Made by a program: the position numbers and the translations under genes. Positions 29,625 to 37,731 of a stretch of DNA of 64,000 bases are shown piece by piece. Position 1 is the first letter of the stretch. Each line of letters opens with the position of its first letter. The stretch comes from Oscillospiraceae bacterium. Its GTDB lineage: Bacteria; Bacillota; Clostridia; Oscillospirales; Oscillospiraceae. The notes beneath the pieces were generated by a model that was not told where the DNA came from, ran no database searches, and saw only the letters and a list, made by a program, of their open reading frames with translations. Where the stretch lies: assembly GCA_902779945.1 (NCBI GenBank), contig CACZDN010000002.1, positions 62,001 through 126,000 of the forward strand. Reading direction: 5' to 3'.

Positions 29625-30367
29625 AGAGCTTCGGCCTCACGGACAAGGGCGCGATCCGGAAGGACAATCAGGATTGCTTCATCCTTGAAAAATGCGACAC
29701 GAAGAACTGCCTCATCGCAGCGCTGTGCGACGGGATGGGTGGCGCGAAGGCCGGCGGCATCGCAAGCCAGCTCTCCAACAAGGCCTTTGTCTCCTATATC
29801 TATACGAAGCTGAGCTCCAGACTTGCCCGCAGCGTCGATTATAAAAAAACCCTCGAGGACGCGTGCGCCGAGGCCAACGGCGTCTCCTATGAGTATTCCC
29901 ACTTCGGCGACGAGTTTGACGGAATGGGCACAACGATCGTAGGCGGCGTGATTAAAAACAACGGAAATGGGCATATTATCAACGTGGGCGACAGCCGCGC
30001 ATACCTGATCTCCCGGCGCGGCTCCAGCATCCGCCAGATCACCCGGGACCACTCCCTGGTGGAGGAGCTGATGGAGGCCGGTGCCATCACAGCCGAACAG
30101 GCGCGCAGTCACCCGCAGAAGAATATCATCACCCGCGCCCTCGGCTCTGACGCGCGTGTGGAGTGCGACTATTTTACCTTCACGCTCTCAAACGGCGACA
30201 TTCTTCTCATGTGCTCGGACGGACTTTCCAACATCGTGTCGGACCTTGAAATGCTGGAATGCGCCAAGGAGTTCCATGAGCCGGAGCCGCTCTGCCGCGC
30301 GCTGATGAGCAAGGCTCTGAACCGCGGCGCGCGGGACAACGTAACGATTCTTGCCGTCATGAGGTAA
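29621..30367 (+). CDS. prpC: PP2C-family Ser/Thr protein phosphatase
   Basis: 248-residue metal-dependent phosphatase of the Stp/PrpC type. The metal-binding motifs are seen: RKDNQDCF (~13-20), ALCDGMGG (~34-41), NVGDSRAYL (~120-128), MCSDGLSN (~197-204) and RDNVTILAV (~238-246). It reverses phosphorylation by the adjacent PASTA kinase. Start overlaps the rlmN stop; the kinase follows 24 bases downstream. Confidence 0.95.
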   Translation: MKSFGLTDKGAIRKDNQDCFILEKCDTKNCLIAALCDGMGGAKAGGIASQLSNKAFVSYIYTKLSSRLARSVDYKKTLEDACAEANGVSYEYSHFGDEFDGMGTTIVGGVIKNNGNGHIINVGDSRAYLISRRGSSIRQITRDHSLVEELMEAGAITAEQARSHPQKNIITRALGSDARVECDYFTFTLSNGDILLMCSDGLSNIVSDLEMLECAKEFHEPEPLCRALMSKALNRGARDNVTILAVMR

Positions 30368-30391
30368 ATTCCCCCCGGATCGGAGTACGGT

Positions 30392-32071
30392 ATGGACAAC
30401 AAGGATAAGTATATAGGCAGGGTCTTCGACGACCGCTATGAGATCCAGAGCCTTATCGGCGAGGGCGGCATGTCCATCGTCTACAGGGCGCGGGATCTGC
30501 GGCTCAATCGCAGCGTCGCCGTGAAGATCATGCGCGACGAGATGGCCTCGGACGAGGATTTTCGCAGCACCTTCTGCGCCGAGGCGCACGCCGTCGCGAT
30601 GCTCTCCAATCCCAATATCGTGGCCGTCTATGACGTCAGTCACAGCGATGATATTGAATACATAGTTATGGAACTTGTAGACGGTATCACACTGAGACAG
30701 TATATGGACAGACGCGGCAAGCTGCAATGGCGGGAGGTGCTGCACTTCACGCGGCAGATCGCCCGTGCGCTCTCACATGCCCATGAGCGCGGCATCATCC
30801 ACCGGGACATCAAGCCCCAGAACATCATGATGCTGCGCGACGGCACGGTCAAGGTCGAGGATTTCGGCATCGCCGCGCTGGAGAACGAGGTGTATGAAAA
30901 CGACGGCCAGGCCATCGGCTCCATCCACTATATCGCACCGGAGCAGGCAAGGGGCGAGCTGCCCGACGCCCGGAGCGATCTCTATTCCCTCGGCATCGTG
31001 ATGTATGAGATGCTGACCGCGCAGAAGCCCTATGAAGGGGACACCATCGCCGAGATCGCGGTCAAGCACATCAACGCCGTGGCCACTCCTCCGCATGAGC
31101 TTGCGGAGAACGTACCGCCGGAGCTGGAGCGTATCACCATGAAGGCCATGTGCGCCGACATCGAACAGCGCTACCAGACGGCGGAGGAGCTTCTGGAGGA
31201 CCTGGAGCATTTCTCTCAGGAGCAGCTCAAGCCCGCGGAGCCGGAGGAGAAGCCGCTGGAAAACCCGGCGGTTATGCCCATCCGCTCGGTGAGCGAGATG
31301 AGCAAGGAGCGCTTTCTGCTCCGCCACCGCAGGGCGCGGCGCGTCACCTATCTTCTGGGCAGCTTCGGCGCGCTGGGGCTCTGCGTCGTGATGTTCGTCT
31401 TCATGTGGAACTTCTGGCTGCGTGACGTCTTCTCCCCGGCAGAGCGCATCAGCCTGCCCAACTTTGTCGGCAGCGACTACCAGCGCGTCCTGGATAACGC
31501 GGAGCTTGCCTCGCTCTACAGCTTCGATATCGTATATGTCATCAACACCGAAACCGAGAGCGGCACAGTCCTCTCCCAGAATCCTGATCCGGGGCGCAGC
31601 ATGATGATCACTCCCGACGGGATCAAGGTGGTTCTCTCCGTCAGCACGGGCAAGGTCTTCAACCCCGTGCCGGATGTGGTCAATCTCGACTACCGGGAGG
31701 CGAAAACGCGCCTCAAGAAGGCGGGCTTCATCGTTGATATCGAAAACGCCACCTCTGACAGCGTGACCAAGGACTATGTCATCAGCACCAGCCCCATGGC
31801 GGGCGAGCAGATGAGCTCAGGCTCCACCGTGTACGTGGTGGTCAGCACCGGTCCGCAGACCAGCTATATCCGTATGCCGAACGTGATTGGCCTGAGCGAG
31901 GAGGCCGCGATCACAAGACTGGAGAGCGCGGGACTGAGCTACGGCGGCTCCGACCGCGTATACAGTGACGTGGACCCCGGCACCGTGATCGGGCAGAGCG
32001 CCGACGCGTTCACGGAAATCGAAGAGCACTCGAAGATCTATCTCAAGATCTCTCTGGGGCCGCAGATGTAA
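30392..32071 (+). CDS. prkC: PASTA-domain Ser/Thr protein kinase
   Basis: A 559-residue membrane kinase. The cytoplasmic kinase domain (~1-275) has [11 protein letters not shown], the ATP lysine in VAVKIM, catalytic HRDIKPQN (~130) and DFG (~152). A basic juxtamembrane stretch leads into one membrane segment (~319-340), then three extracellular PASTA repeats (~355-559) that sense cell-wall muropeptides in homologues. Such kinases govern growth, wall synthesis and germination. It is paired with the prpC phosphatase and followed by rsgA, as in Bacillus. Confidence 0.96.
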   Translation: MDNKDKYIGRVFDDRYEIQSLIGEGGMSIVYRARDLRLNRSVAVKIMRDEMASDEDFRSTFCAEAHAVAMLSNPNIVAVYDVSHSDDIEYIVMELVDGITLRQYMDRRGKLQWREVLHFTRQIARALSHAHERGIIHRDIKPQNIMMLRDGTVKVEDFGIAALENEVYENDGQAIGSIHYIAPEQARGELPDARSDLYSLGIVMYEMLTAQKPYEGDTIAEIAVKHINAVATPPHELAENVPPELERITMKAMCADIEQRYQTAEELLEDLEHFSQEQLKPAEPEEKPLENPAVMPIRSVSEMSKERFLLRHRRARRVTYLLGSFGALGLCVVMFVFMWNFWLRDVFSPAERISLPNFVGSDYQRVLDNAELASLYSFDIVYVINTETESGTVLSQNPDPGRSMMITPDGIKVVLSVSTGKVFNPVPDVVNLDYREAKTRLKKAGFIVDIENATSDSVTKDYVISTSPMAGEQMSSGSTVYVVVSTGPQTSYIRMPNVIGLSEEAAITRLESAGLSYGGSDRVYSDVDPGTVIGQSADAFTEIEEHSKIYLKISLGPQM

Positions 32072-32082
32072 GGGAGATGCCG

Positions 32083-32970
32083 ATGGTAGAGGGCATCATC
32101 GTCAAAGCGCTCAGCGGCTTCTATTATGTCGCGGCGGAGGGAAGGATCATCGACTGCAAGGCCCGCGGCCGCTTCCGGCTCGACGGGAGCTCGCCCCTGG
32201 TGGGGGACCGCGTAGCGTGCAGTCTGGACGCCCACGGCAAGGGCCGCATTGACGTCGTGCGCGAGCGTAAGAATTTCTTCATCCGTCCCGCGGTCGCGAA
32301 CGTCGACACGCTGGTCTTTGTCGCAGCCAACACAAATCCCGTCACGGACCCCTTCCTGGTGGACCGCTTCTCCGTCATAGCGGCGGAGGCGGGGTGCGGG
32401 CTTGTCATCTGCATTAACAAGACGGACCTCGACCCGGGCGACGAGCTGTACGCGATCTTCACGAAGGCGGGCTTTCCCGTCGTCCGCACCAGCGCCGAGA
32501 CGGGGGCCGGCCTTTCGGAGCTTGCGTCGCTCCTGCGCGGGAAGCTCTGCGCGTTCAGCGGCAACTCCGGCGTGGGCAAGTCCAGCATCCTGAACGCCCT
32601 TATCCCCGACGCGCACATCAAGACCGGCGAAGTCAGCGACAAGCTGGGCCGCGGCAGACACACGACCCGCCATGTGGAGCTCTACAGTCTCGGCGGAGAT
32701 ACATACATCGCGGATACCCCGGGCTTTGCGTCCCTGGACGTGACCATGACGAACGTCATTTTGAAAGAGCAGCTTCAATACGATTTTCCGGATTTTGCGC
32801 CCTGTCTCGGCAAATGCCGCTTTCTCGACTGCGCGCATCTCAAGGAGCCGGGCTGCGCGGTTACCGCCGCGGTCGCAAACGGTGAGATCGCCGAGAGCCG
32901 TTACCGCTCCTACGCCAGACTCTATGAGATCAGCGCCCAGCACAGATTCTGGGAATATAAAGATATTTGA
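32083..32970 (+). CDS. rsgA: Ribosome small-subunit GTPase RsgA
   Basis: A circularly permuted GTPase that matures the 30S subunit. In 295 residues: an OB-fold (~1-65), G4 ICINKTDLD (~109-117), G1 FSGNSGVGKSS (~156-166), G3 DTPGF (~212-216) and a C-terminal zinc site with cysteines and His (CLGKCRFLDCAHLKEPGC, ~243-260). The ATG at 32083 is preferred over 32077 because GGGAG directly abuts the earlier one. Its 3' end carries a sigma-E-like promoter for the next genes. Confidence 0.95.
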   Translation: MVEGIIVKALSGFYYVAAEGRIIDCKARGRFRLDGSSPLVGDRVACSLDAHGKGRIDVVRERKNFFIRPAVANVDTLVFVAANTNPVTDPFLVDRFSVIAAEAGCGLVICINKTDLDPGDELYAIFTKAGFPVVRTSAETGAGLSELASLLRGKLCAFSGNSGVGKSSILNALIPDAHIKTGEVSDKLGRGRHTTRHVELYSLGGDTYIADTPGFASLDVTMTNVILKEQLQYDFPDFAPCLGKCRFLDCAHLKEPGCAVTAAVANGEIAESRYRSYARLYEISAQHRFWEYKDI

Positions 32971-32980
32971 TCAGAAAAGC

Positions 32981-33009
32981 GAATATCGGAAGCGCCTCCC
33001 GCATATGCT
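32981..33009 (+). promoter_or_regulatory. Candidate sigma-E promoter for the spoVM unit
   Basis: GAATATC, 14 bases, CATATGCT: close to the mother-cell sigma-E pattern (KMATATT, 14-15 bases, CATACAnT), with CATA and the last T intact. It starts just after the rsgA stop and predicts transcription from ~33017, ahead of three genes with sporulation links. spoVM is under sigma-E in Bacillus. Confidence 0.5.
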
Positions 33010-33041
33010 GTGATGAGTTCACAGCGCGGGGGGCGATTATT

Positions 33042-33197
33042 TTGCGCAGAGGAAGCCGCCGGCCCTGGGGCCTGACCGCCGTGACCGCAGGGCTGGTCAT
33101 TCTTTTGTACCTGATCCTGCCATCGTCGTTCTGGTGGTTTTCCCTGGCATTCGGACTGATCGGATTCGGACTGTGGTATATGCGCTGCTGCTGGTGA
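33042..33197 (+). CDS. Small membrane protein upstream of spoVM, function unknown
   Basis: A 51-residue protein with a basic N-terminus (RRGSRRPWG) and two close hydrophobic segments (~11-26 and ~28-44) ending in WYMRCCW. I do not recognise the family. I chose TTG at 33042 because it follows a G-rich ribosome-binding site (GGGGGGCG) and lies downstream of the sigma-E-like promoter; a TTG at 32967 would precede that promoter's start point. spoVM begins 12 bases after its stop, so it is a plausible sporulation membrane protein. Confidence 0.6.
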   Translation: MRRGSRRPWGLTAVTAGLVILLYLILPSSFWWFSLAFGLIGFGLWYMRCCW

Positions 33198-33209
33198 AAG
33201 GAGAGGGCG

Positions 33210-33275
33210 ATGAAGGTAATCATTTTCCGGCTGCCCCGGTTTCTGGCAAGAATACTGCTCCGGCTGCGGGTATAG
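33210..33275 (+). CDS. spoVM: Stage V sporulation protein SpoVM (21 residues)
   Basis: A tiny amphipathic peptide that in Bacillus sits on the convex forespore membrane and anchors SpoIVA, the base of the spore coat. The ORF has a strong AAGGAG 7 bases before the ATG. Its N-terminal 16 residues, MKVIIFRLPRFLARIL, align with the Bacillus peptide (Met1, Lys2, Leu8, the key Pro9, Phe11, Leu12 and Ile15 shared). At 21 residues it is a few shorter than the 26 of Bacillus. Its position after prkC-rsgA matches Bacillus, where spoVM closes the same gene block. A SipL-like coat gene follows. Confidence 0.85.
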   Translation: MKVIIFRLPRFLARILLRLRV

Positions 33276-33402
33276 CGGACAGCCGAGGCGAATAAGCTGT
33301 ACAGGACGGGAGCGGACGCAGGTCTCTCCCGGGAAGATCTCCATCTGCCGCTTATGGAGATCACGCGCCGATCATTATCCGAGCGGCAGAATGGAGCTTT
33401 GC

Positions 33403-34893
33403 ATGGAAATCAGCTTTGACAGCAGAGACATTTCGGTATACAGGGAATTCAGCCGCCAGACCAGGCGGACACAGGAGAACGTGGAGTGCGTCGTCCCGGA
33501 TACGGACGCCGACATGGAGAAGATCGCCTCCGTGCAGAGCGAAGTCTTTCTCAAGAGCAAGGACCTCAGCGCGCGCGGCGTCATGATCGCGGGAGAGCTC
33601 ACGGCGAGCGTACTGTATATACGAGACGGACAGACGGGACTCTCGTTTATACGGGTCAAGAAGCCATTCTCCATGGAGTTTGAGACTGAGTGCCCGGATT
33701 CGGAGACGCTGGCGCAGATCAGTCTTCTGATCCAGGCCTGCGACGTCCGCGTGGTCAACCCGCGGAAGATCGCCGTGTCCTTCGAGGTGGAGGGGGAGCT
33801 GTGCTGCTATCGGGAGGAGAGTCTGTGCGTGGAGTCGTCGCTGCCTCAGAATGCGCAGGGCCTCCACGGGAAAACGGAGGAGTGCACGCTCACGCTGCCG
33901 AACGCGGTGTGCGAGAAGAGCGTCGCCGTCAACGAGCAGTTCATTTTTCCCGAGGGCAGCCTGCCCGACAGACTGGTCAGCGAGCGGTCACAGCTCTATG
34001 TCACCGATGCCCAGCTCATCGGCAGCAAGGTCATTGTCAAAGGCAGCGCGGAGATCTCGCTCTGCGCCCTGACGGAGAGCGGGGAGCTTCTGAGCTGTGC
34101 CTTTTCCGCGCCGTTTTCACAGATCGTCGACGTCGGCGTCGAGAGCATGAGCGGCTGCGCCGTGAGGCCGGAGATTACCGGCGCGTATTTCAATCTGATC
34201 GACACCATCAAGGGAGAGAAGGCCCTGGATGCCGAGCTGCACGCAGTTTTGCAGCTCGTATGCAGCGACCGCCGGGACATCAGTACCATCGCGGACGCCT
34301 ACAGCAATCTCATGCCGGCGGAGCTTCTGCGCCGCACGGAGAGCCTTGCGCTCGCCCCCGTACCCGGGACGCGGAAGCTGCAGAAGGCGGAGCGCGTCGC
34401 CCTCATGGAGGAATGCGGAGCGCTGCTCGGGACCCTTGCGTCGCCGGTGCGCCTTTCGTCGCAGGACGGGAAGCTCAGCGCTGCAGTGAATGTCGATTTT
34501 CTCTATCAAAATGCGGAGGGCCGCCTGTCCGCGGCGCGGCGCACGATCTCACTCGAGATGCAGACGGATGAGCCGCAGCTTCGCATCCTGCGCGCAGGTC
34601 CCGTGCAGCTGAGCGCGCGCATCGAAGGGGAATATGTGGACTGCGCCGCGGAGCTGACGCTGGAATGCCTCACCGGTGAAACGGCGGAGCTCTCATCCGT
34701 GACCGGCGTCGTACTGGACGAGGAGCGGGCCTATCACCAGGAAAGTCTTCCGACTCTCACGCTGGTCAGACGCGGAGGCGAGAGCTTGTGGACACTCGCC
34801 CGGAAATACCACTCCAGCGAGGAAAAAATACGCGAGCTCAACGAAGACCCCGAGACCACAACGCGTATGCTGCTGATCCCGAAGTGCATATAA
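33403..34893 (+). CDS. sipL: SPOCS (DUF3794) and LysM domain protein, SipL-like spore coat factor
   Basis: A 496-residue protein built from repeated beta-rich SPOCS/DUF3794 units (~1-430) and a C-terminal LysM domain (~445-494, TLVRRGGESLWTLARKYHSS). This is the layout of SipL, the clostridial coat morphogenetic protein that binds SpoIVA. Its place directly after spoVM strengthens the coat role. The start at 33403 follows GGAGCTTTGC; an ATG at 33391 has no good ribosome-binding site. The symbol is by architecture and context; other DUF3794-LysM paralogues exist. Confidence 0.78.
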   Translation: MEISFDSRDISVYREFSRQTRRTQENVECVVPDTDADMEKIASVQSEVFLKSKDLSARGVMIAGELTASVLYIRDGQTGLSFIRVKKPFSMEFETECPDSETLAQISLLIQACDVRVVNPRKIAVSFEVEGELCCYREESLCVESSLPQNAQGLHGKTEECTLTLPNAVCEKSVAVNEQFIFPEGSLPDRLVSERSQLYVTDAQLIGSKVIVKGSAEISLCALTESGELLSCAFSAPFSQIVDVGVESMSGCAVRPEITGAYFNLIDTIKGEKALDAELHAVLQLVCSDRRDISTIADAYSNLMPAELLRRTESLALAPVPGTRKLQKAERVALMEECGALLGTLASPVRLSSQDGKLSAAVNVDFLYQNAEGRLSAARRTISLEMQTDEPQLRILRAGPVQLSARIEGEYVDCAAELTLECLTGETAELSSVTGVVLDEERAYHQESLPTLTLVRRGGESLWTLARKYHSSEEKIRELNEDPETTTRMLLIPKCI

Positions 34894-34923
34894 AAAACCG
34901 GCGCTCCGATAATGGAGCGCCGG
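34892..34923 (-). terminator. Rho-independent terminator of the 5'-nucleotidase gene
   Basis: A perfect 10-bp stem (CCGGCGCTCC and GGAGCGCCGG, loop GATAAT) followed on the minus strand by TTTTTTAT. It lies between convergent genes; on the plus strand there is no T-run after the stem. Confidence 0.8.
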
Positions 34924-34942
34924 CAAATGCTTTGAAGGGGGA

Positions 34943-36613
34943 TTACGGGGCCTGCTCGACGATAATGATTCTGCCTTCGCCGGTGAGGTTTTCATACTCA
35001 GGGCCGATCACACCGCCGAGATTCTCGGTGATATAGTCGATCAGGACCTGGTTGTCAAGCTTCACGCGGTCCTGGAGCAGGGGAGCGCCGGCAAACATGG
35101 TGTAGCCGTCGCCGGCGTCGAGGAGCATGTAGTCATGGGCCGCGAGGGTGTAGGTCTTCTCGGGATCAATAGGCTCGCCGCCGACGAGGACGTTCTTCAC
35201 GCGCCGCTCGCCCTCAATGCCGGCAAACATGCCGTGATCGTCGGTCACGCAGGGAGTGTCAATGTAGCTGTGGATCTCATAGCTGAGACCCGATACCTGC
35301 AGGAAGCCGCCGGTCTCGCCGGGAACAAAGCGGGAGCCCCATTCGAGCGCGTCGAGGATCTGCTGGCCGCTCACCTCAATGACGCACATGGCGTTGCCGA
35401 AGGGGTGGACACTCAGGATATTGCCGCGGGTAATGTCGCCTGCGTTGATGCTGACGCGCACGCCGCCGCCATTGAGAATGGAGACGTCGGCGCCGGACTG
35501 GATGCGGTAGGCGTCGGCGCAGAGGTCGCCAAGGTTGGTCTCGGCTCTGCGGACCATGCGGATGGGCTTGCCATTTGCGTCAACGGCCTCGGGATCATAG
35601 ATGGTGAGATCGACCATGGAGGTTGCCACGACCTCCTGAAGCTTCTGGTTCAGCACGTCGACAGCGGCAGAGACGGCCTTGGACATGTCGTTCTCGATGC
35701 CGAGAAGCGCGGGGGCAGGCTCCTTGTTGCTCCAGGTGTAGAGGCCGGTGGTGACAGTGCCGTCAACGGCGATTCTGCACCAGCCGATGCAGGCGAGCTT
35801 TGTGCCGCAGGCGGAGCGCAGGACATCCTCGCCGTTCTTGTTCTTCATGACGATCTGGTCGGTGTCGTGGCTGTGGCCGTCGAGGAGAACGTCGATGCCG
35901 CTGGTGTTCGAGAGGACATCGCCGTAGGTCCAGGGATGAACCTCCTCCTCGTTGCCGAGGTGGGCCATCACAACCACATTGTCGGCGCCTTCGGCACGGG
36001 CGGCGTCAACAGCGGCCTGCAGGGCGTTGTAGACGGCCTCGCCGGTCTCGTCCTGGAGAAAGCCGTAGACATACTCGCCGTTTTCATCCTGGAAGTACTT
36101 GGGGGTGGAGGTGGTGAGCGTGCAGGGAGTGGTCACGCCGACGAAAGCGATCTTCCTGCCGCCGAGCTCACGGATCACATAAGGCTCAAAAACAAGCTCG
36201 CCCTTGTAGTTGAAGTTGCAGCTGATGTAGGGGAACTCGGCCTTCTCGGTGAGAGCCAGGAAGTTCTCCATGCCGTAGTCGAATTCGTGGTTGCCGGGGA
36301 TGGCCACGCTGTACCCCATCTGGTTCATCAGGTCGATCAGCGCCTCGCCCTTGGTCATGGTGCCGATGGGTTCGCCCTGAATGTTGTCGCCGTCATCGAC
36401 GAGGATGACGTCGTTGCCCTGGGCGATGAGATAATCGCGCACCTGCTGCAGGCCCGCGTAGCCGAAGCCCTGGTCGATGCCGCAGTGGATGTCACTGGTA
36501 TACAGGATGACGATGTCCTTCTCGCCATCGGCAAACGCTGTCCCGCCAAGCGCCGCCAGCAGCATGATGCCGGCCAGAAGCATACAGACCATTCTTCTCT
36601 TCATGCTTTTCAT
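34943..36613 (-). CDS. Secreted 5'-nucleotidase/UshA-like metallophosphoesterase
   Basis: A 556-residue exported enzyme. The signal peptide (~1-27, MLLAGIMLLAALGGTAFAD) is followed by a dinuclear metallophosphatase domain: TSDIHCG (~37), VDDGDNIQGE (~69), PGNHEFDYG (~102), MAHLGNE (~213) and DGHSHD (~242). The C-terminal 5'-nucleotidase domain (~325-556) contains NGGGVR and the substrate-stacking region. It hydrolyses extracellular nucleotides to nucleosides and phosphate. AAGGAG precedes the ATG at 36613. No sortase motif is seen at the C-terminus. Guanine deaminase nearby is a possible functional companion. Confidence 0.92.
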   Translation of the reverse strand: MKSMKRRMVCMLLAGIMLLAALGGTAFADGEKDIVILYTSDIHCGIDQGFGYAGLQQVRDYLIAQGNDVILVDDGDNIQGEPIGTMTKGEALIDLMNQMGYSVAIPGNHEFDYGMENFLALTEKAEFPYISCNFNYKGELVFEPYVIRELGGRKIAFVGVTTPCTLTTSTPKYFQDENGEYVYGFLQDETGEAVYNALQAAVDAARAEGADNVVVMAHLGNEEEVHPWTYGDVLSNTSGIDVLLDGHSHDTDQIVMKNKNGEDVLRSACGTKLACIGWCRIAVDGTVTTGLYTWSNKEPAPALLGIENDMSKAVSAAVDVLNQKLQEVVATSMVDLTIYDPEAVDANGKPIRMVRRAETNLGDLCADAYRIQSGADVSILNGGGVRVSINAGDITRGNILSVHPFGNAMCVIEVSGQQILDALEWGSRFVPGETGGFLQVSGLSYEIHSYIDTPCVTDDHGMFAGIEGERRVKNVLVGGEPIDPEKTYTLAAHDYMLLDAGDGYTMFAGAPLLQDRVKLDNQVLIDYITENLGGVIGPEYENLTGEGRIIIVEQAP

Positions 36614-36726
36614 AAGATTCTCCTTTTCTGTATTGTTGATTCGTGCATCCCTGCACATTCTTATCATACCACAAATACGCGCACAATTCCACTGTGAATA
36701 TGAGCGACAGAGAAAAAACTCACAGG

Positions 36727-36838
36727 GCTTCAGGCGCGGCGCGTTCGCTGAGAGCGCGCTTGACAGTGTATTTGCCTGCGTGGTAAAATCAATTATAATA
36801 TACCAAAACAGAGGATTTCAAACGAAAGCGCCTGAAGC
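36727..36838. repeat. 11-bp inverted repeats flanking a promoter
   Basis: GCTTCAGGCGC at 36727-36737 and its exact complement GCGCCTGAAGC at 36828-36838 bracket the promoter at 36760-36789. Such a layout occurs in invertible promoters, but an 11-bp repeat can arise by chance at this scale. Confidence 0.35.
36760..36789 (+). promoter_or_regulatory. Strong sigma-A-type promoter, start near 36797
   Basis: TTGACA, 18 bases, TAAAAT, with TATAAT also just downstream. The next plus-strand gene is the TGPL-repeat peptide at 37199, about 400 bases away. Confidence 0.65.
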
Positions 36839-37013
36839 AGTCATGCAGGCCGGATGCGTAATATAGTCCGGCCACGGGAACGGAAGTCCGGTATGCAGCG
36901 GCACGGCGGCCTCCGTCCGAACCTTGGCCCACTCTTGCGGCAGACCCCTGTTTGTATGACACTTCTGTGACAGATGCTGTGTTAAGTTGTTCCCGCAGGC
37001 AAGAGGAACGCGA
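36797..37013 (+). other. Untranslated stretch with hairpins between promoter and mobile repeat
   Basis: No convincing gene is present on either strand. Several short stems can be drawn, for example GGCCGGA with TCCGGCC (~36849-36874) and CGGA with TCCG. It may be a leader or a small RNA driven from 36760. I cannot match it to a known RNA family. Confidence 0.3.
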
Positions 37014-37153
37014 CTAGGGCAACACCGCACAATTCGCCTGCGGCATCTCCTGGGAAATTTGCGCCCTGATTTCGTCACTTTTTCTTGAGGTACACAAAGT
37101 ACATCTGCGAAAAAGTGCCTTTATCAGAACCCAAATTTTCTCAGGATCTGCTC
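37014..37153 (+). repeat. MITE-like repeat, copy 2 left part
   Basis: The element begins GGCAACACCGCACAATTCGC at 37018, preceded by CTAG, and runs in the same orientation as copy 1 up to ~37153. Its expected last ~23 bases reappear at 37602-37624 (AGTATTGTGCGGTGTTGCC) after the peptide gene; the two parts add to about 159 bp, the length of an intact copy. The central hairpin reads GTAC-ACAAA-GTAC. Confidence 0.75.
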
Positions 37154-37198
37154 GGCCTGAGGCCGTGACTAAACAGAAATAGTAAAGGAGAGATAAAA

Positions 37199-37558
37199 AT
37201 GAACCCCGCCAACAACATCAGCCCCGAACTGCAAAAGAAGCTCAAGGATTGCAAAAGCAGAGAGGAAATGGAAAAGCTGCTTGCTGAACACGGTCTCAGT
37301 ATGGAGGAAGACATCCTGAACATCGTAGGAGGAGGCACCGGCCCCCTGGACGAGACCGGACCTCTCGGCACCGGACCTCTGGGCACCGGACCTCTGGGCA
37401 CCGGACCTCTGGGTACCGGACCTCTGGGTACCGGACCTCTCAGCACCGGGCCTCTGGGTACCGGACCTCTCGGCACCGGGCCTCTGGGCACCGGACCTCT
37501 CGGTACCGGACCTCTCGGCACCGGGCCCCTCGGCACGGGGCCTCTTAAGGACAAATAA
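37199..37558 (+). CDS. Orphan leader-plus-repeat peptide (14 TGPL units), RiPP-precursor-like
   Basis: A 119-residue protein in two parts. Residues 1-46 look like a peptide leader: a charged amphipathic helix ([20 protein letters not shown]) and the acidic [12 protein letters not shown] ending in a Gly-Gly-type cleavage motif, reminiscent of Nif11-class leaders. Residues 47-119 are TGPLDE, twelve TGPLG pentads (one TGPLS) and TGPLKDK. The repeats have many Thr and Pro and no Cys. AAGGAG lies 8 bases before the ATG. No maturation enzyme or C39-peptidase exporter is in the window. The peptide may be modified by enzymes elsewhere, or exported unmodified as an elastin-like chain. The gene is bounded on both sides by copies of the mobile repeat. 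Confidence 0.75.
   Translation: MNPANNISPELQKKLKDCKSREEMEKLLAEHGLSMEEDILNIVGGGTGPLDETGPLGTGPLGTGPLGTGPLGTGPLGTGPLSTGPLGTGPLGTGPLGTGPLGTGPLGTGPLGTGPLKDK
37337..37546 (+). repeat. 15-bp tandem repeat encoding TGPLG
   Basis: About fourteen tandem units of the type ACCGGACCTCTGGGT with synonymous changes (GGC/GGT, GGA/GGG, CTG/CTC). All units stay in frame. Arrays of this kind are prone to gain and loss of units by slippage. Confidence 0.9.
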
Positions 37559-37601
37559 ACCGCAGCGTATTTCATCCGTGACAACTAACCGGAAACATAA
37601 G

Positions 37602-37624
37602 GCGAAGTATTGTGCGGTGTTGCC
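37602..37624 (+). repeat. MITE-like repeat, copy 2 right terminus
   Basis: GCGAAGTATTGTGCGGTGTT and the closing GCC form a right terminal repeat, joined by TTAA (37625-37628) to the left end of copy 3. Together with copy 3 it makes an 18-bp hairpin (37607-37646) that could also end transcription of the peptide gene. Confidence 0.7.
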
Positions 37625-37628
37625 TTAA

Positions 37629-37723
37629 GGCAATACCGCATAATTCGGCAAGAGCAGATCCTGAGAAAAATTGGGTTCTGATAAAGGCACTTTTTCGCAG
37701 ATGTACTTTGTGTACCTCAAGAA
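37629..37723 (-). repeat. MITE-like repeat, copy 3, truncated
   Basis: Starts GGCAATACCGCATAATTCGG and runs in the opposite orientation to copies 1 and 2. It shares private variants with copy 2 (the GTACCTCAAG block and GATAAAGGCAC), so the pair may derive from one duplication. Similarity stops near 37723, just before the 3' end of guanine deaminase, with about 64 bp missing. Confidence 0.8.
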
Positions 37724-37731
37724 GCTTATTT

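Noticed and set aside
35135-36697. A 520-codon plus-strand frame opposite the 5'-nucleotidase
   Set aside because: The minus-strand protein has a signal peptide and all metallophosphatase motifs; the plus-strand frame has none.
36818-37078. An 86-codon minus-strand frame
   Set aside because: It spans the terminus of the mobile repeat and unassigned sequence, has no good ribosome-binding site and no recognisable motif.
37337-37546. CRISPR-like array
   Set aside because: The 15-bp units are contiguous, have no spacers and stay in frame within a coding sequence.
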